The notes under the pieces are model-generated. The model worked only from the letters and a program-made list of their open reading frames with translations, did not search any database and was not told the DNA's origin. From an uncultured Acidimicrobiales bacterium (GTDB taxonomy: Bacteria; Actinomycetota; Acidimicrobiia; Acidimicrobiales; CALAML01): 39,662 nucleotides of DNA. The position numbers and the translations under genes were made by a program. The stretch is from the NCBI GenBank assembly GCA_937925845.1, contig CALAML010000086.1, positions 1 through 39,662 on the forward strand, read 5' to 3'. Below, in pieces: positions 32,387 to 39,662 of the stretch; within the stretch, counting starts at the first letter, position 1, and each line of letters starts with the position of its first letter.

Positions 32387-34207
32387 ATGGCCGTCGATGA
32401 CCTGTCCCCACCGTCCCCCGCCTCGAGTGCGCTTGGAACCTTCGACCGCGACCGCGCCATCCCGGCCCTGGCCGACACCCAATTCGATGTCTTAGTGATC
32501 GGCGGCGGCATCACCGGCGCTGGCGTCGCCCTCGATGCCGCCTCGCGCGGCCTGCGTACCGCCCTTGTTGAGCGCGATGACTTCTCCTCAGGGACGTCAT
32601 CGAAGTCCTCCAAACTCGTCCATGGCGGCCTTCGCTACCTCCAGAACGGCGACGTCAAACTCGTCTACCAGGCCCTCGCCGAACGCAACCGACTCCTCAA
32701 GAACGCGCCCCACCTGGTGCAGGTCCTGCCGTTTGTGATGCCGATCTTTTCCAAAGACGGCATCATCAACCGCAAGCTGGCCCGGGCCCTGGGCTCGGCG
32801 ATGTGGGCCTATGACCTCACCGGCGGCCTCCGCATCGGCAAACGTCACGAACGACTGAACGTCGACGAAACCATCAAGCGCCTGCCCTTCATCGACCCCG
32901 ACAAGATTGCCGGCTCCTACCTCTACTACGACGCCCGGGCCGACGATGCCCGCCTCACCCTCACCATCGCCCGAACCGCGGCCCTCGATTTCGGAGCGAC
33001 GATCGTCAACCATGCCGAGGTCGTCGGCCTGCTGCACGACGAATCCGAAGTCGACGGCGTCACGACCCGATCCGTGGCTGGCGCTCGCCTTCGTATCGCT
33101 CGACCCCGGTCAGAGTCGCCCCGAGCCGCCGGTGTCGGGGAAGGGGCAGGGTCCGGAGCCGACGAATCGATAGAGATTGACGTGCGATCCACCTTCGTGG
33201 TGAACGCGACGGGAGTATGGGCCGACCAAATCCGCACCCACGACGAGGGAACCGACCCCGACTCGCTGCGGCCGGCCAAAGGCATCCACGTCACCGTTCC
33301 CCGCCACCGACTGCCCTGCGAAACCGGCGGCATCGTGCCGGTCCGCGGTGATCGCCGGAGCGTCTTTGTGATACCCGAGGGCAACACCACCTACATCGGC
33401 ACCACCGACACCGACTACCAGGGCCCTCTCGAAGACCCCCAGGTGACCGACGAAGACATCACCTACCTGCTCAACGCCATCAACTCGTCGACCACAGTGG
33501 CGCTGACCGAGGCCGACGTGCTCGGGACCTGGGCCGGCCTGCGACCGCTGGTCAAGGCCGCCGGTGACGGGCGCACCGCCGACCTCAGCCGGTCCCACAA
33601 GATTCACCGCTCGGCATCACGTCTGATCTCCATCACCGGCGGCAAGCTCACCACCTATCGTGAGATGGCGGCCGACACCGTCGACCAGGTGATCGAGCTG
33701 GCCGACAACGAAATCAACCGACCGTTCCGGCGCCGGTGCCGCACCGCCAAGCTCGAAATCCGGGGCGCTGATGGCCATGACCGAAGCGGCCCGGTCGGCG
33801 TGCCGGCAACGACCGCGGCCTATCTACGCTCGCGCTATGGCGGCGAGGCTGAAGTGGCAGCGGCGATGATCAACGTCGAACCGACACTGGCCGAACCGTT
33901 GGCGGACGGGCTCCCGTACCTGGCCGTGGATGTGGTATTTGCCGCGCGCTATGAGATGGCGGTGACCCTCGACGACGTTCTCAGCCGCCGCACCCGCTCG
34001 TTGATCTATGGCCGGGATGCCTCGCTGGCGGCGGCGCCGCGGGTTGCCGAACTCCTCGCCGACGAACTCGGCTGGACCCCCGAACGGACCACGTCTGAAC
34101 TCGCGGCCTACCGATCGGTGATCGATGCCGAGGTTGCTGCCGCCGCGCCCTCGTCCGATGGCGACGGACCCGAAAGCACCGACGAACTTGTAGGAAGCGA
34201 CGCATGA
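32387..34207 (+). CDS. glpD: FAD-dependent glycerol-3-phosphate dehydrogenase
   Basis: A 606-residue membrane-associated flavoprotein oxidising sn-glycerol 3-phosphate to DHAP and passing electrons to quinone. The FAD Rossmann motif VLVIGGGITGAGVALDAASRG starts near residue 35. DDFSSGTSSKSSKLVHGGLRYL is the signature GlpD block. Further blocks are FVVNATGVWAD, the IPEGNTTYIGTTDTDY stretch and SITGGKLTTYREMA, followed by the C-terminal helical domain. A Gly/Ala/Glu-rich insertion of about 20 residues lies near 245-265. The stop overlaps the start of the next gene by four bases (ATGA), placing glpD first in a three-gene operon. It appears leaderless. Confidence 0.95.
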   Translation: MAVDDLSPPSPASSALGTFDRDRAIPALADTQFDVLVIGGGITGAGVALDAASRGLRTALVERDDFSSGTSSKSSKLVHGGLRYLQNGDVKLVYQALAERNRLLKNAPHLVQVLPFVMPIFSKDGIINRKLARALGSAMWAYDLTGGLRIGKRHERLNVDETIKRLPFIDPDKIAGSYLYYDARADDARLTLTIARTAALDFGATIVNHAEVVGLLHDESEVDGVTTRSVAGARLRIARPRSESPRAAGVGEGAGSGADESIEIDVRSTFVVNATGVWADQIRTHDEGTDPDSLRPAKGIHVTVPRHRLPCETGGIVPVRGDRRSVFVIPEGNTTYIGTTDTDYQGPLEDPQVTDEDITYLLNAINSSTTVALTEADVLGTWAGLRPLVKAAGDGRTADLSRSHKIHRSASRLISITGGKLTTYREMAADTVDQVIELADNEINRPFRRRCRTAKLEIRGADGHDRSGPVGVPATTAAYLRSRYGGEAEVAAAMINVEPTLAEPLADGLPYLAVDVVFAARYEMAVTLDDVLSRRTRSLIYGRDASLAAAPRVAELLADELGWTPERTTSELAAYRSVIDAEVAAAAPSSDGDGPESTDELVGSDA

Positions 34208-35724
34208 CCACATCGGAACCACTCGGCCCCGCCGCCCCCACCGCGCCGATCGCCATCGCCGGCGGAGCCGCCAACGCCACCAATCACCTCAGCACCACCG
34301 CGGTGGAACTCAGCGATGCCGTACTTGAACGCCTCGCAGCCCACGGAAGCGTCACCGTAGACGCCGGCGAGTTAGCCGAAGCCAGTCGCGACTGGTGGCC
34401 GCTGGCCATGACCTGGGCCGTGGACGGTCAGATACCAGCCCGAGCCGGTGCCGTGGTGAAACCGGCCGACCTCAACGGTGTCGCCCAAACCCTGGCCATC
34501 TGCAACGACGCCAACATTCCCGCCACCGCGGCTGCGGGCCGCAGCGGGGTGTGCGGCGGCTCCATCCCCGTCTTTGGCGGAGTCCTGGTCGACCTCACCA
34601 ACCTCACCGGCATCCGATCGGTAGACGCCCAGTCCAATGTGGTCGATGTGGCCGCCGGAACCTTCGGCGACCACTTTGAGGACGAGCTACGCACCAAACA
34701 CGGCCTCACCGTCGGCCACTGGCCCCAATCGATGGCGCTCTCCACGGTTGGAGGCTGGCTGGCCTGTCGAGGTGCCGGCCAGCTGTCGACCCGCTACGGC
34801 AAGATCGAAGACATGGTGATCGGGATGGACGTCGCACTGGCGGATGGCCGCATCATCACCACCGGCGGCAACCCCCGCGCCGCGGCCGGACCCGACCTGA
34901 CCCAACTCTTTGTCGGCTCCGAGGGCACCCTCGGCGTCATCGGCCAGGCCCGGCTTCGGGCTCACCCGGTGCCGCCCGCCGAGCTTCGCGCCACCTTCAG
35001 CTTCGCCTCGTTCGAAACCGGACTCGACGCCTGTCGCCGAATACTCCAGCGCGGCGCCACCCCCGCGGTACTCCGCCTCTATGACGCCATCGAGTCCAAA
35101 CGTAATTTCGAGTTGGAGGACCGACACGCGCTGGTGGTCATCGACGAGGGCGACCCGGCCATCATCGGCGCGGTTATGGCCATCGTCGACGAGGAATGCC
35201 AGGCGACCGACGGCGTCCGGAATGAAGACGTCGCCATGGCGGAGCAGTGGCTCGGACACCGCAACAATGTCGATGCCCTCGAGTCGCTCATCACCGCCGG
35301 CTTTGTGGTCGACACGATGGAGATCACCGGGCCCTGGAGCGCCCTCGACCGGATTTACGCCGACACGCTGGCTGCGATCCGAGCCGTCGAGAGCGTGCGA
35401 TCGGTTTCGGCTCATCAATCCCACGCCTACCCCGATGGCGCCTGTCTCTATTTCACCTTTGGCGGCGATCCCGACGCCGGCGACAAGGATCGCTTCTACC
35501 AGCAGGTCTGGGACGCCGGCACCCGCTGCATCCTCGAGCGCCACGGATCTCTCAGCCATCACCACGGAGTTGGCCTGAACCGCAGCCGGTTCATGGCCGA
35601 GACCCACGGCGACGGTCAAGACGTGCTGCAACAACTCAAGGACACCCTCGACCCCAATGGCATCCTCAACCCGGGCAAGCTTGGCTTCACCAGCCCCCAC
35701 GGGCCGGTCGGGTGGCCCACATGA
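34204..35724 (+). CDS. FAD-binding oxidase, alkyl-DHAP-synthase-like
   Basis: A 506-residue flavoprotein of the VAO/GlcD fold. The FAD domain shows PARAGAVVKPADLNGVAQTL, AAAGRSGVCGGSIP, MALSTVGGWLACRGAGQLSTRYGKIEDMV and LFVGSEGTLGVI. The C-terminal domain carries the tyrosine motif DGACLYFTFGG and the triple histidine SHHHGVG (His452-454). These are the residues known to be catalytic in alkylglycerone-phosphate synthase, which swaps the acyl group of acyl-DHAP for a fatty alcohol to make ether lipids. It overlaps glpD and the FGGY kinase by four bases each. A bacterial flavin oxidase on another phospho-substrate is the alternative. Confidence 0.88.
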   Translation: MTTSEPLGPAAPTAPIAIAGGAANATNHLSTTAVELSDAVLERLAAHGSVTVDAGELAEASRDWWPLAMTWAVDGQIPARAGAVVKPADLNGVAQTLAICNDANIPATAAAGRSGVCGGSIPVFGGVLVDLTNLTGIRSVDAQSNVVDVAAGTFGDHFEDELRTKHGLTVGHWPQSMALSTVGGWLACRGAGQLSTRYGKIEDMVIGMDVALADGRIITTGGNPRAAAGPDLTQLFVGSEGTLGVIGQARLRAHPVPPAELRATFSFASFETGLDACRRILQRGATPAVLRLYDAIESKRNFELEDRHALVVIDEGDPAIIGAVMAIVDEECQATDGVRNEDVAMAEQWLGHRNNVDALESLITAGFVVDTMEITGPWSALDRIYADTLAAIRAVESVRSVSAHQSHAYPDGACLYFTFGGDPDAGDKDRFYQQVWDAGTRCILERHGSLSHHHGVGLNRSRFMAETHGDGQDVLQQLKDTLDPNGILNPGKLGFTSPHGPVGWPT

Positions 35725-37187
35725 GCATCTTGGTCATCGACGTTGGCACCAGCTCGATTCGAGCGGCCGTCGTCAACCCCGACGCCACCATCGCCCACGA
35801 AGTCCGGCGGCCGTTCCTCGCCGACTCCCCCATGGCCGGCCTGGTCGAATTCGACGCCACCGCCCTGGCCCAACTGTCGCTCGACGCGGCTCACGAGGCC
35901 CTCGCAGTGCCGGGCGTTGGTTCGGTCGAAGCGGTTGGGATCGCCAACCAACGGGCCAGCACCATCGTGTGGGACGCCGACACGGGGGAGCCGGTGGCCC
36001 CCGGGATCGGCTGGCAGGACTTACGCACCATCGGCGACTGTCTGGTGCTGGCCACCGAAGGGTTCCGCATCGCCCCGAACGCTTCGGCCACCAAGCTCAG
36101 CCACATCCTCGACAGCGTTGACCCCGACCGGAGCCGCAACCTGCGGTTCGGCACCGTCGACACCTGGTTGATCCACACCCTCACCGAAGGCGCCCACCAC
36201 GTCACCGACGCCTCCAACTTTGCCATCACCGCCCTAAGCCAGGCCGACGGAGAAACGCTGAACACGCCGCTGCTCGAGCGGCTTCGAATCCCGCCAGCAA
36301 CGATCGGAACCGTTGTGGACTCCAGCGGAATCGTGGGACCCGCCACCGCATTGCCCGGTGCACCGCCGATCGCTGGAATCGCTGGCGACCAACAGGCCTC
36401 GATGGTGGGGCAGGGCGCAGTTCGGCCCGGCCTCGGCAAAGCAACCTTCGGTACCGGCGCCATGACCGACCTCTGCGTTGGCCCGACCCGTCCGGAATTC
36501 GCCACCCGGGGCGAGGCGGGCAGCTTCCCGATCGTCGCCTGGCGCATCGATGGCGAAACCACCTGGGGTACCGAAGCCATCATGTTGAGCGCCGGCGACG
36601 AGGTGAACTGGCTGGTCGACGACTTGGCGATCATCGATTCGGTCGAGGCTTCACACGAGCTGGCCGCCTCGGTCGACGACACCGACGGGGTCGTCTTTGT
36701 GCCCGCGATGCTCGGCCTCGGCACCCCTGACTGGGACCACGGCGCCCGCGGCCTCCTCGGCGGTATCACCCGAGGCACCACCGCAGCCCACATCACCCGG
36801 GCCGTCCTCACCGGCATCGCCGAACGTGGCGCCGACCTGGTAGAAGCGGCGGAGCTCGACGGTGGAGTTCGCCTCGACACCCTGCGGGTGGATGGAGGAA
36901 TGAGCGCCAACCCCACGTTTGTGCAGGCGCTGGCCGATGCCACCAACCGCCCGATCGAGGTGTCACCCGTCCTCGAAGCAACCGCTCTCGGAGCGGCCTT
37001 TCTCGCGGGCCTGGCGGTCGGCACCTGGTCGGGCCTCGACGAAATCGCTGGAGCCTGGAAGCCAGCCTCGGTCGTCGACCCTCAACCGGTCACCGAGGAC
37101 GCGTTCGAGAGTCGTCGAAGCCGATGGCGCAAAGCCGTCGATGCCTCCCGAGAATGGCACCCTGACCTCTCGGCCATCGATTTCTAG
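35721..37187 (+). CDS. FGGY-family carbohydrate kinase, glycerol-kinase-related
   Basis: A 488-residue kinase from ATG 35721, overlapping the flavoprotein stop by four bases. The long upstream open frame is an artefact. It shows DVGTSSIR, GIGWQDLRT, GTVDTWLIHTL, IAGIAGDQQASMVGQ and RVDGGMSANPTFVQALAD, so fold and ATP site are intact. Compared with GlpK, two glycerol-contact residues differ. The Arg-Glu pair is Arg78-Ala79 (NQRASTIVW), and the tyrosine of DPYFSG-TK is Asn120 (APNASATK). The substrate is therefore probably not plain glycerol, or is bound differently. With GlpD and an AGPS-like enzyme in one operon, a glycerol- or dihydroxyacetone-like polyol or an alkylglycerol is plausible; this is inference. 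Confidence 0.85.
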   Translation: MSILVIDVGTSSIRAAVVNPDATIAHEVRRPFLADSPMAGLVEFDATALAQLSLDAAHEALAVPGVGSVEAVGIANQRASTIVWDADTGEPVAPGIGWQDLRTIGDCLVLATEGFRIAPNASATKLSHILDSVDPDRSRNLRFGTVDTWLIHTLTEGAHHVTDASNFAITALSQADGETLNTPLLERLRIPPATIGTVVDSSGIVGPATALPGAPPIAGIAGDQQASMVGQGAVRPGLGKATFGTGAMTDLCVGPTRPEFATRGEAGSFPIVAWRIDGETTWGTEAIMLSAGDEVNWLVDDLAIIDSVEASHELAASVDDTDGVVFVPAMLGLGTPDWDHGARGLLGGITRGTTAAHITRAVLTGIAERGADLVEAAELDGGVRLDTLRVDGGMSANPTFVQALADATNRPIEVSPVLEATALGAAFLAGLAVGTWSGLDEIAGAWKPASVVDPQPVTEDAFESRRSRWRKAVDASREWHPDLSAIDF

Positions 37188-37264
37188 GGCCCCATAACCT
37201 GGCTCCGAACCGGGTCTTGCTGACTTGGCAGTTTGCAGGCGTCAGCCCGGGCTGCGCTCGCTCG

Positions 37265-38833
37265 TCAGCTTGAGGATGTCAGGTCGAGGCCGTCGGGTAA
37301 GACCAACGGCTGCGGCAATAGCGGACGAGCCCGGCGAAGCGTTCGAAGTTCGCCCTCGACCTGCGCCACTTCATCACGGACCTCGCTGATGCGGACCATG
37401 CGATCGCGGCGAATCACCTCTTCCGCCGCTCGGCGCTGGTCCTCGACCGCCTCGTACCGCAAATGCTCGCGCCGGGCCGCGGCCGCCCCCCGAGCCAGGC
37501 TCCACACCCGGGCCCCCAACACCACGCTGAAGGCACCAGCGACCAGCGAACCAAAGAGCAGGCCATAGCCAAGGGCGCCATCAGCACCGGTCGCCAGCAG
37601 AAACAGCAACAGGATTCCGGCGATCAACGCGGCGATGCGAACCACAAAGATCTGCCGGGCTCGCCGCTGTCTCGCTTGGTCGCTCTCGCTCTCCGGTGGC
37701 AGCGTCAGGATCTGCTGCGTGCGCTCGCCCTCGGGATCAATCGCCGCCGCCAAAGCGGTGAGCTGGCCCGAAATTTCCTCGCTCTGGGAATCAACGAACT
37801 CCCACAGTTGCGCTTCATCGGCAGCTAGTGATGCAAACTTCCGACGCGGGGTGGCCACCGCCTCCGCGGCGCCATCGCCACGCCGACGCCGGGTTACCCC
37901 CGGCCACAAGTCATCGCTGCCAGCATCACGCGGCGGCCGCAGATCGATCTCCCAGTTCTCAGGGCGAACGACCTGGCCGGTTTCGTAGGCATGATCGATC
38001 GGCAGGCCGGCCGCCGGTTGCAGAAGAGGCGACTTCGACGTGGTGGCCCTCGCAGCCAACGACACGACGGCCGGACCCCGTAGCTCCAGCTGATCCTGGG
38101 ACGACAGCCGGGCCATGGCGTGGGACAAACGTCGGAGCTGGGTGACCCGCTCGCCGAACTCGCCAAGCAGGCCGTCGGCAGCCCGGTCGAGGTCATCGAG
38201 TTCCATGGCGTCGGCATCGAGGATTGATCCCGGTGTGCCGTGCAGCGCCCGGCCCGTATTGGCTTCAGCATGACGATCCAGTCCGGCCAGCGCAAGATCC
38301 AGCGAGGGAGTCGGACGTCCCGACCACTGCTCCTGAAAACCCTCAAGCACCATCACCGCAGCTTCACGATCGCCGGCGAGCTGATAGTGGTGGGCGGAAA
38401 GATGGCCAAGATGCAGGGCGGCGCCATCAGACTGGCCCGCAAGGAGGATCGCGCCCCGGGCATAGGCGCGGGCGGCCCGCTCGTGGTGACCTGAGCCAGC
38501 CCAGGCGTTTCCCTCAACCGCCCTCACAACCGGATCCCGCGGATGGCGAGAGGCCAACGCGGCGATGGCCTCTACCGCCCCGGCGCTGAGCGGCGCCGCC
38601 CTAGCGCCTGATTCCGACGGAGTAGTTGGCCCGGCAACAGCCACAGCGGCCCGCAGCTCCTGCAGGACCTCCGGCGAGGAGAACCCCTCGGCGGGGATCG
38701 GGTCGCGGGCTGTGCCGGACACACCCGACGACTGCAGCGTCGAACCGGTGGCCAGCTGCGTCGGCAAACCCAGTCGTGCCCTGGCTTCGGAGTAGTCAGC
38801 TGGTCCCAGCTGTGAGAAGAGCTTTACCCCCAC
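37265..38833 (-). CDS. Hypothetical protein with TPR-like N-terminus and two membrane helices
   Basis: About 522 residues from GTG 38833; a GTG at 38860 is the alternative. Residues 80-210 are Ala-rich paired helices (AIAALASRHPRDPVVRAVEGNAWAGSGHHERAARAYARGA) suggesting tetratricopeptide-type repeats. The middle is hydrophilic. Near residues 400-455 lie two membrane helices (VVRIAALIAGILLLFLLATG and GLLFGSLVAGAFSVVLGARVW). A charged, probably coiled-coil C-terminus of about 65 residues follows. I do not recognise the family. TACTCT lies eight bases before GTG 38833, a marginal leaderless promoter. The gene is convergent with the FGGY kinase (77 bases) and divergent from rnpB. Function unknown. 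Confidence 0.7.
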   Translation of the reverse strand: MGVKLFSQLGPADYSEARARLGLPTQLATGSTLQSSGVSGTARDPIPAEGFSSPEVLQELRAAVAVAGPTTPSESGARAAPLSAGAVEAIAALASRHPRDPVVRAVEGNAWAGSGHHERAARAYARGAILLAGQSDGAALHLGHLSAHHYQLAGDREAAVMVLEGFQEQWSGRPTPSLDLALAGLDRHAEANTGRALHGTPGSILDADAMELDDLDRAADGLLGEFGERVTQLRRLSHAMARLSSQDQLELRGPAVVSLAARATTSKSPLLQPAAGLPIDHAYETGQVVRPENWEIDLRPPRDAGSDDLWPGVTRRRRGDGAAEAVATPRRKFASLAADEAQLWEFVDSQSEEISGQLTALAAAIDPEGERTQQILTLPPESESDQARQRRARQIFVVRIAALIAGILLLFLLATGADGALGYGLLFGSLVAGAFSVVLGARVWSLARGAAAARREHLRYEAVEDQRRAAEEVIRRDRMVRISEVRDEVAQVEGELRTLRRARPLLPQPLVLPDGLDLTSSS

Positions 38834-38968
38834 GGACCCACAGAGTAAGCGATTCCCCACCAGAATTCGAGACTTGTCATTTCAATTGTTATTGCGCCCG
38901 GGGCTTGGGCCTTTCGAACGGCTGCTCCTTCCCCAGCAAACGCCGGTGTTTGGCCGACCGACCGGGGG

Positions 38969-38974
38969 TACGAT
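38969..38974 (+). promoter_or_regulatory. -10 element of rnpB
   Basis: TACGAT lies 8 bases before the predicted 5' end of RNase P RNA, the distance expected for a transcription start at about 38981-38983. No good -35 is seen 16-18 bases upstream. Confidence 0.6.
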
Positions 38975-38982
38975 CAAAGAGC

Positions 38983-39364
<382 letters not shown>

Positions 39365-39373
39365 CCACTGAGC

Positions 39374-39401
39374 CGAAAACCCTGATAATTCGGGGTTTTC
39401 G
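39374..39401 (+). terminator. Hairpin downstream of rnpB
   Basis: A 9-base stem (CGAAAACCC at 39374-39382, GGGTTTTCG at 39393-39401) with a 10-base loop starts ten bases after the RNase P RNA. The descending arm contains TTTT but no T-run follows. Most likely it is the rnpB terminator. Its symmetry would also suit a recombination site. Confidence 0.7.
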
Positions 39402-39662
39402 TGGGGTCATCTAGCTCGAAACTGCCCAAAACATGACGTACGTGTTGCCCCAGAACTGCCCCAAAACCCATGTGCCATAAGGCGTTGCTGGTACGCCAGG
39501 CAGTCAAAGTTGCCCCAAACGCGCGCATAGGCCCTGTGAGAGCCTCTCAGCACCTGGCCGCACCCCTACACCAGCAAGGTCCCCCTAGGCGCGGAGCGCG
39601 CGAATACGCGCGTCTGGTGGCATTCCACCTGGGCGCCGCATGTGCAAGGGCGGCAACTGAAC
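39402..39662. other. Region with repeated TGCCCCAAAAC motif, no recognised gene
   Basis: Four copies of an 11-12 base motif, (T/C)TGCCCCAAAAC with small changes, lie at 39422-39432, 39445-39456, 39456-39467 and 39510-39520, all in the same orientation. The rest, to the window edge, has a GC-rich inverted repeat near 39596-39614 and no recognisable coding sequence. Clustered direct repeats next to a stable RNA gene are typical of integrase arm-site regions, but no integrase is visible inside the window. Confidence 0.55.

Noticed and set aside
35247..35720. 158-codon upstream extension of the FGGY kinase frame.
   Set aside because: It overlaps the conserved C-terminus of the flavoprotein in another frame and is Arg/Pro-rich. 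The kinase fold begins at ATG 35721.
37188..37264. Terminator between the convergent FGGY kinase and hypothetical membrane gene.
   Set aside because: Only a 5-base CTGAC/GTCAG pairing with a long loop is present, too weak to call.
39470..39662. Plus-strand frame open from ATG 39470 to the window edge (64 codons).
   Set aside because: Composition is Ala/Arg-rich and random-looking, there is no Shine-Dalgarno or leaderless hexamer, and it overlaps the direct repeats. It could be real only if it continues well past the edge.

Overview
The window is GC-rich actinobacterial DNA. A WhiB-family regulator, a fused gamma/alpha KorA, an MtrAB-LpqB-like operon, a PimB-like mannosyltransferase, frequent GTG and TTG starts, and several leaderless start signals (TANNNT six or seven bases before the start codon) all point that way. 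The overall gene set would fit Acidimicrobiia or a near relative, but that placement is inference. Nearly all of the DNA is housekeeping and envelope chromosome. Only the last 250 bases look possibly accessory.

Layout, left to right. A DUF937-like gene runs off the left edge. korAB (2-oxoacid:ferredoxin oxidoreductase, minus) is followed by a large inverted repeat. At 3.5-7.6 kb lie a small acidic-tailed YIDP-motif membrane protein, a NoeA-like methyltransferase and, convergent to them, a membrane sulfatase/phosphotransferase-like protein: a likely envelope glycan or glycolipid modification locus. An inositol-monophosphatase-family gene and a STAS-like protein follow. From 9.3 to 12.6 kb is a response regulator, histidine kinase and GerMN lipoprotein operon of MtrA-MtrB-LpqB type. 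Next come an OmpA-domain membrane protein and a 911-residue membrane-anchored coiled-coil protein with a C-terminal helix-hairpin-helix domain.

From 17 to 31 kb: pfkA and glpK (divergent); an aminotransferase; a tight five-gene minus-strand operon (queG, PimB-like glycosyltransferase, four-helix membrane protein, SRPBCC protein, ROK sugar kinase); a low-complexity Lys/Ala/Pro membrane protein; a coiled-coil NYN-domain protein; trpD; and a class I fructose-bisphosphate aldolase. From 31.5 to 37.2 kb: a stand-alone DUF4332 protein, whiB, and a three-gene operon with 4-base overlaps (glpD, alkyl-DHAP-synthase-like flavoprotein, FGGY kinase). A hypothetical membrane protein follows. The window closes with a complete RNase P RNA gene (rnpB) and a patch of short direct repeats.

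Three loci deserve most attention. The first is the glpD/AGPS-like/FGGY operon, whose kinase has lost glycerol-contact residues that the separate, genuine GlpK keeps. The second is the YIDP/NoeA-like/sulfatase cluster. The third is the pair of adjacent envelope proteins (OmpA-domain and coiled-coil with HhH) that could link wall, membrane and DNA. No CRISPR array, tRNA, rRNA, transposase or integrase was recognised.
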